Assembly: GCF_000720115.1 (NCBI RefSeq) | Contig: NZ_JOIR01000002.1 | Span: forward strand, 62,001-126,000 | DNA from: Streptomyces sp. NRRL F-2580 | GTDB taxonomy: Bacteria; Actinomycetota; Actinomycetes; Streptomycetales; Streptomycetaceae | Reading direction: 5' to 3' | Length of the DNA stretch: 64,000 nt | Shown here: positions 60,157 to 64,000 of the stretch, piece after piece | Position numbering within the stretch: the stretch's first letter is position 1 | Layout of the letters: each line of letters opens with the position of its first letter | Notes under the pieces: model-generated | Told to the model about the DNA's origin: nothing | Database searches by the model: none | What the model saw: only the letters and a program-made list of their open reading frames with translations | Program-made: the position numbers and the translations under genes

Positions 60157-60942
60157 ATGGGCAAGCTGGACGGGCGCGTCGTCATCATCACCGGCGCGGC
60201 ACGCGGCCAGGGCGAGCAGGAGGCCCGGCTGTTCGCCGCCGAGGGCGCCAGGGTGCTCCTCGGTGACGTGCTGGACGAGCAGGGCGCGGCGGTGGCCAAG
60301 GACATCGGCGAGGACCGGGCCCGGTACGTACGGATGGACGTGAGCCGCGAGGAGGACTGGGCGGCCGCGGTCGCCACGGCGAAGGAGGCCTTCGGCCGGA
60401 TCGACGGGCTGGTCAACAACGCGGGCATCCTGCGCTTCAACGAGCTGACCGCCACCCCGCTGGAGGAGTTCCAGCAGGTGGTCCAGGTCAACCAGGTCGG
60501 CGCGTTCCTCGGCATCAAGACCGTGGCCCCCGAGATCGAGGCGGCCGGCGGCGGCACCATCGTCAACACCTCCTCGTACACCGGCCTGACGGGCATGGCG
60601 TACGTCGGCACCTACGCCGCCACCAAGGCGGCCATCCTCGGCCTCACCCGGGTGGCGGCGCTGGAGCTGGCGGCCAAGGGGATCCGGGTGAACGCGATGT
60701 GCCCGGGCGCCGTGGACACCCCGATGGCCAATCCGGGGCTGCTGGACCCGGCGAACATGACCGACGAGGCCAGGGACGCCATGGCGGAGCTCTACCGGCG
60801 GGTGGTTCCGATGGGGCGGGTGGGGCAGCCGGAGGAGATCGCCAAGCTGGCGCTCTTCCTGACCGGCGAGGACTCCTCCTACATCACCGGCCAGCCGTTC
60901 GTCATCGACGGCGGCTGGATGGCGGGCGTCAGCATCCTGTAG
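60157..60942 (+). CDS. Short-chain dehydrogenase/reductase (FabG-like)
   Basis: A 261-residue SDR with TGAARGQG, LVNNAGI, the catalytic Ser in NTSSYTG and the Tyr-Lys pair in YAATKAA. This pattern recalls 3-alpha/20-beta hydroxysteroid dehydrogenases and FabG3-type enzymes. ATG 60157 is chosen because AGGAG lies seven bases upstream; ATG 60151 is too close to it. It probably interconverts a hydroxy and a keto group with NAD(P). Confidence 0.88.
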   Translation: MGKLDGRVVIITGAARGQGEQEARLFAAEGARVLLGDVLDEQGAAVAKDIGEDRARYVRMDVSREEDWAAAVATAKEAFGRIDGLVNNAGILRFNELTATPLEEFQQVVQVNQVGAFLGIKTVAPEIEAAGGGTIVNTSSYTGLTGMAYVGTYAATKAAILGLTRVAALELAAKGIRVNAMCPGAVDTPMANPGLLDPANMTDEARDAMAELYRRVVPMGRVGQPEEIAKLALFLTGEDSSYITGQPFVIDGGWMAGVSIL

Positions 60943-60967
60943 CGGTCCCGCGCCCGGGACGGTCTAT

Positions 60968-60982
60968 CTGATGGAGCGTCAG
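60968..60982. promoter_or_regulatory. Regulon operator 14 (one mismatch)
   Basis: CTGATGGAGCGTCAG, 26 bases after the SDR stop, is the distal site of the next promoter. TTGACG follows immediately as a possible -35. Confidence 0.65.
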
Positions 60983-61028
60983 GTATTGACGCTCCCGCCC
61001 CCGCGATGGAACAGTCGAGACATCGAAT

Positions 61029-61043
61029 CTGACGCAACGTCAG
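61029..61043. promoter_or_regulatory. Regulon operator 15 (perfect)
   Basis: CTGACGCAACGTCAG lies 14 bases before the LLM oxidoreductase start. Its centre is 61 bp from operator 14, so the promoter is flanked by two sites. Confidence 0.78.
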
Positions 61044-61056
61044 AAACCAAAGGACG

Positions 61057-62187
61057 GTGAACCCCTTGGAATTCGGGCTCTTTGTGCAGGGATACGTGCC
61101 TGAGGCGCGGTCCAAGGTCGACCCCGAGGCAGAGCACAAGGCGCTGATCGAGGAGACCGAGTACGTCATCCAGGCGGACAAGTCCGGCTTCAAGTACGCC
61201 TGGGCCTCCGAGCACCACTTCCTGGAGGAGTACTCCCACCTGTCGGCGAACGAGGTGTTCCTCGGGTACCTCGCCCACGCCACCGAGCGCATCCACCTGG
61301 GCTCCGGCATCTTCAACCCGCTCGCCCCGGTCAACCACCCGGTCAAGGTGGCCGAGAAGGTCGCCATGCTCGACCACCTCTCCAAGGGCCGCTTCGAGTT
61401 CGGCACCGGCCGCGGCGCGGGCAGCCACGAGATCCTCGGCTTCCTGCCCGGCATCGAGGACATGAACGGCACCAAGGAGATCTGGGAGGAGACCATCGCC
61501 GAATTCCCCAAGATGTTCCTCCAGGAGGAGTACGAGGGGTTCCAGGGCAAGCACTGGTCGCTGCCGCCGCGCAAGATCTTCCCCAAGCCGTACGGGAAGG
61601 CGCACCCGGCCATGTGGTACGCCGCCGGCTCCCCGTCCTCGTACGCGATGGCGGCGAAGAAGGGCCTGGGCGTCCTCGGCTTCAGCGTCCAGAAGGTCTC
61701 GGACATGGAGTGGGTCCTCGACCAGTACAAGACGGCGATCCGGGAGGCGAAGGCGATCGGCGCGTTCGTCAACGACAACGTGATGGTCACGTCCACCGCG
61801 ATCTGTGCGGAGACGCACGACAAGGCGGTGGAGATCGCGGTCAACGCGAACATGAACCGCTTCCAGTCCCTGGTCTTCCGCTACCACGACACCTTCCCGC
61901 GGCCGGAGGCGATCCCGCAGTGGCCCGAGACCCTGCCGGAGTACAACGCGGAGATCATCGAGCTCCTGATCGCGGAGGAACTGCTGATCTGCGGTGACCC
62001 GTCGGAGGTCCGCGCCCAGTGCAAGCGCTGGGAGCAGGCGGGCGCGGACCAGCTCTCCTTCGGTCTGCCGACCGGGGTCTCCTACGAGGACACGATGACC
62101 ACGATCAAGCTCATCGGCGAGCACGTCATCCCGGAGATAGACACGGACCCGGTGCACCGCACGACGCGCTTCCGTCAGGCCGTCTGA
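61057..62187 (+). CDS. LLM-class flavin-dependent oxidoreductase
   Basis: A 376-residue luciferase-like monooxygenase, larger than the F420 type at 59184. It opens LEFGLFVQGYVPEARSK, has YAWASEHHFLEEYSHLSANE, VNHPVKVAEKVAMLDHLSKGRFEFGTGRGAG and AAGSPSSYAMAAKKGLGVLGF. The conserved EHH and HLSKGR motifs match FMN-dependent bacterial luciferase-like enzymes. GTG 61057 follows AAAGGA. It may use the reduced flavin from the reductase at 12566. A hairpin follows at 62202. Confidence 0.85.
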   Translation: MNPLEFGLFVQGYVPEARSKVDPEAEHKALIEETEYVIQADKSGFKYAWASEHHFLEEYSHLSANEVFLGYLAHATERIHLGSGIFNPLAPVNHPVKVAEKVAMLDHLSKGRFEFGTGRGAGSHEILGFLPGIEDMNGTKEIWEETIAEFPKMFLQEEYEGFQGKHWSLPPRKIFPKPYGKAHPAMWYAAGSPSSYAMAAKKGLGVLGFSVQKVSDMEWVLDQYKTAIREAKAIGAFVNDNVMVTSTAICAETHDKAVEIAVNANMNRFQSLVFRYHDTFPRPEAIPQWPETLPEYNAEIIELLIAEELLICGDPSEVRAQCKRWEQAGADQLSFGLPTGVSYEDTMTTIKLIGEHVIPEIDTDPVHRTTRFRQAV

Positions 62188-62201
62188 CACGACGGGGAAC
62201 G

Positions 62202-62230
62202 GGGACGGCGTCTTCCCGGACCGCCGTCCC
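62202..62230. terminator. Intercistronic hairpin
   Basis: GGGACGGCG and CGCCGTCCC form a nine-base stem with an eleven-base loop between the LLM gene and the aminoacylase gene; it may attenuate read-through. Confidence 0.5.
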
Positions 62231-62257
62231 GCACCAGCCCCGGCCGGGCGGCCTCCG

Positions 62258-62320
62258 GCCGGGGCCAAATCCAGCCTCGCCCGCGTTTGAGGCGCGGGGT
62301 GTGGGGCGGAGCCCCACGGG
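62258..62320. repeat. Intergenic palindromic repeat, third location
   Basis: Contains CGTTTGAGGCGCGGGG and GGGGCGGAGCCCC, the same modules as at 16799-16956. Confidence 0.6.
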
Positions 62321-62356
62321 ACGGGCCGCAACGCGAAGACCGGCAGAAGGGACGTC

Positions 62357-64000
62357 ATGCTCGACCACCTGATCAAGGGCGCGACCGTAGTGGACGGCAC
62401 CGGCGCCCCCGCCCGCGTCGCGGACGTGGGGATACGCGACGGCCGGATCGCGGCGATAGCCGCACCCGGCACCGTCACCGAAGACGCCCGCAGCAGCGAG
62501 GACGCCACCGGCCTGGTCCTCACCCCCGGCTTCGTCGACCCCCACACGCACTACGACGCCCAGCTCTTCTGGGACCCGTACGCCACGCCCTCCATGAACC
62601 ACGGCGTGACCACCGTCGCCGGCGGCAACTGCGGTTTCACCCTGGCGCCGCTCAACCCGGCCCGCCCGGAGGACGCCGACTACACGCGCCGCATGATGAG
62701 CAAGGTCGAGGGCATGGCCCTCAAGGCCCTGGAGGAGGGCGTCGACTGGACCTGGTCCACCTTCGGCGAGTACCTCGACGCCCTGGAGGGCCGGATCGCC
62801 GTCAACGCCGGCTTCATGGTCGGCCACTGCGCGCTGCGCCGCCACGTCATGGGCGAGGACGCCGTCGGCGGCCAGCCCACGCCCGAGCAGATGCAGCAGA
62901 TGCTCGACCTCTTCCACGACGCCATGAACGCCGGCGCCTGGGGCCTGTCCACCACCCAGTCCTCCACCCACTCCGACGGCTCCGGCGCCCCCGTCGCCTC
63001 CCGGCACGCCAAGCCCGCCGAACTCCTCGCCCTCTCCAGGGCCGTCGCCGAACACGAGGGCACCCAGCTCGAAGCGATCGTCGCGGGCTGCCTGGACCAG
63101 TTCGCGGACGAGGAGATCGACCTCTTCGTCGACATGAGCGCCGCCGCCGGACGGCCGCTCAACTGGAACGTCCTCACCATCGACGCCGCCGTCCCCGAAC
63201 GCGTGCCGCGCCAGCTGGTACCCAGCGAGCGCGCCCGCAAGGCCGGCGGCCGGATCGTCGCGCTGACGATGCCGATCCTCACCCCCATGAACATGTCCCT
63301 CGGGACCTTCTGCGCGCTGAACCTCATCCCCGGCTGGGGCGAGGTCCTCGGCCTGCCCGTCCCCGAGCGGATCGAGAAGCTCCGCGACGCCGGCGTACGC
63401 GCCGAGATGCTGCGCCGCGCCGACAGCAAGGAGGCCGGGGTCTTCCGGCGCCTCGCCGACTTCGGCCGGTACGTCATCGGCGACACGTACAGCAAGGAGA
63501 ACGAGGGCCTCTCAGGCCGCGTCGTGAACGACATCGCCGCCGAGCGCGGCCAGGACCCCTTCCAGTGCCTGGTGGAGATCTGCGCCAACGACGACCTGCG
63601 CACGGTGCTCTGGCCGATGCCCACCGACAACGACCCGGCGAGCTGGGCCCTGCGCGCCGAGACCTGGCAGCACGAGGACGTCATGCTCGGCGGCTCCGAC
63701 GCCGGCGCCCACCTGGACCGGATGTGCGGGGCCCCGTACACGACCCGTTTCCTCGGCGACTGCCTGCGCGGCCGCAAGCTGGTCCCGCTGGAGCAGGCGG
63801 TACGGATGCTCACCGACGACCCCGCCCGGCTGTTCGGGCTGCGCGAGCGCGGCCGGATCGCCGAGGGCTACCACGCGGACCTGGTCCTCTTCGACCCGGA
63901 ACGCATCGAGGCCGGCCCCGCGACGCTCGTCCACGACCTGCCCGGGGACAGCCCGCGGCTGGACGCGCGGGCCATCGGCATCGTCTCCGTACGGGTCAAC
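62357..64000 (+). CDS. N-acyl-D-amino-acid deacylase family amidohydrolase (3' truncated by window)
   Basis: The frame runs from ATG 62357 (after AGAAGGG) through the end of the window without a stop, giving at least 548 residues. It is a D-aminoacylase-type amidohydrolase: metal motif GFVDPHTHYDAQLFWDP, then TTVAGGNCGFTLAPL, then GAWGLSTTQSSTH, GGSDAGAHLDRM and closing DDPARLFGLRERGRIAEGYHADLVLFDPERI. Such proteins hydrolyse amide or cyclic-imide bonds with zinc. Lying behind the operator-controlled LLM gene suggests action on the same pathway, not on D-amino acids. Confidence 0.88.
   Translation, partial: MLDHLIKGATVVDGTGAPARVADVGIRDGRIAAIAAPGTVTEDARSSEDATGLVLTPGFVDPHTHYDAQLFWDPYATPSMNHGVTTVAGGNCGFTLAPLNPARPEDADYTRRMMSKVEGMALKALEEGVDWTWSTFGEYLDALEGRIAVNAGFMVGHCALRRHVMGEDAVGGQPTPEQMQQMLDLFHDAMNAGAWGLSTTQSSTHSDGSGAPVASRHAKPAELLALSRAVAEHEGTQLEAIVAGCLDQFADEEIDLFVDMSAAAGRPLNWNVLTIDAAVPERVPRQLVPSERARKAGGRIVALTMPILTPMNMSLGTFCALNLIPGWGEVLGLPVPERIEKLRDAGVRAEMLRRADSKEAGVFRRLADFGRYVIGDTYSKENEGLSGRVVNDIAAERGQDPFQCLVEICANDDLRTVLWPMPTDNDPASWALRAETWQHEDVMLGGSDAGAHLDRMCGAPYTTRFLGDCLRGRKLVPLEQAVRMLTDDPARLFGLRERGRIAEGYHADLVLFDPERIEAGPATLVHDLPGDSPRLDARAIGIVSVRVN

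Noticed and set aside
864..64000. A steroid-degradation cluster
   Set aside because: FadD3-like, Ltp-like and DUF35 genes fit, but no ring-opening or ring-dehydrogenating steroid genes are seen in the window, so the name would overstate the evidence.
1..64000. tRNA genes, rRNA genes and CRISPR arrays
   Set aside because: I looked for cloverleaf-like arms, conserved rRNA segments and regularly spaced repeats and saw none; a dedicated scan would be needed to be certain.

Overview
The window reads as a chromosomal segment of a Streptomyces (or a very close actinomycete). It has very high GC with strong third-position GC, frequent GTG starts, F420/deazaflavin-type oxidoreductases and a mycothiol-type enzyme. 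It also carries the Streptomyces-specific regulators afsK, afsS and afsR. I count 60 protein-coding loci: one is cut and frameshifted at the left edge and one runs off the right edge. I saw no rRNA, tRNA or CRISPR array.

The most striking layer is a scattered catabolic regulon. A 15-bp palindrome, CTGAC-N5-GTCAG, occurs 15 times (ten perfect, five with one mismatch). Fourteen copies sit just upstream of acyl-CoA or lipid catabolic genes; the fifteenth overlaps the start codon of a TetR-type regulator at 30955-31602. The controlled operons are: acyl-CoA ligase (864) divergent from amidohydrolase plus two acyl-CoA dehydrogenases (2554-5833); cyclase (8184) divergent from SDR, acyl-CoA dehydrogenase and Zn alcohol dehydrogenase (9228-12480); flavin reductase (12566); NDP-forming acyl-CoA synthetase (16965); DoxX plus DUF35 (23729-26078, split by a TnpB element); SCP-x/Ltp-type thiolase (27476) divergent from acyl-CoA dehydrogenase plus deazaflavin reductase (29094-30841); thiolase, DUF35 and crotonase (40230-42629) divergent from a FadD3-like ligase (42724); a second amidohydrolase (49943); F420-type oxidoreductase plus SDR (59184-60942); and an LLM oxidoreductase plus N-acyl-D-amino-acid deacylase-like amidohydrolase (61057-64000). 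Together these can activate an acid to its CoA thioester, dehydrogenate it, hydrate or isomerise it, oxidise it and cleave it by thiolase or aldolase chemistry. The substrate is not evident; the Ltp/DUF35/FadD3 set resembles actinobacterial degradation of steroid or cyclic isoprenoid acids, but the steroid ring-opening genes are not in this window.

Interleaved with the regulon are unrelated Streptomyces genes. These include an anti-sigma-like ATPase (6158), LppU-like membrane proteins (7357, 44382), a membrane PLD-like plus heme-oxygenase-like pair (13426-15002), two VOC proteins, and a MarR/MFS efflux pair with a visible operator (19338-21453). There is also a flavin monooxygenase, a maleate-isomerase homologue without its cysteines (22875), pdxH, cyclophilin, and a WXG-like / DUF1023 hydrolase / lipoprotein module (36069-38946).

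The secondary-metabolism signalling genes afsK (32939) and afsS-afsR (46237-49810) lie about 11 kb apart, with regulon genes between them. The right part holds secreted proteins (metzincin with ricin-B lectin, trypsin-like protease, L,D-transpeptidase), an orphan histidine kinase with a shortened HAMP region (56201) and a possible membrane terpene cyclase of the PaxB type (58376).
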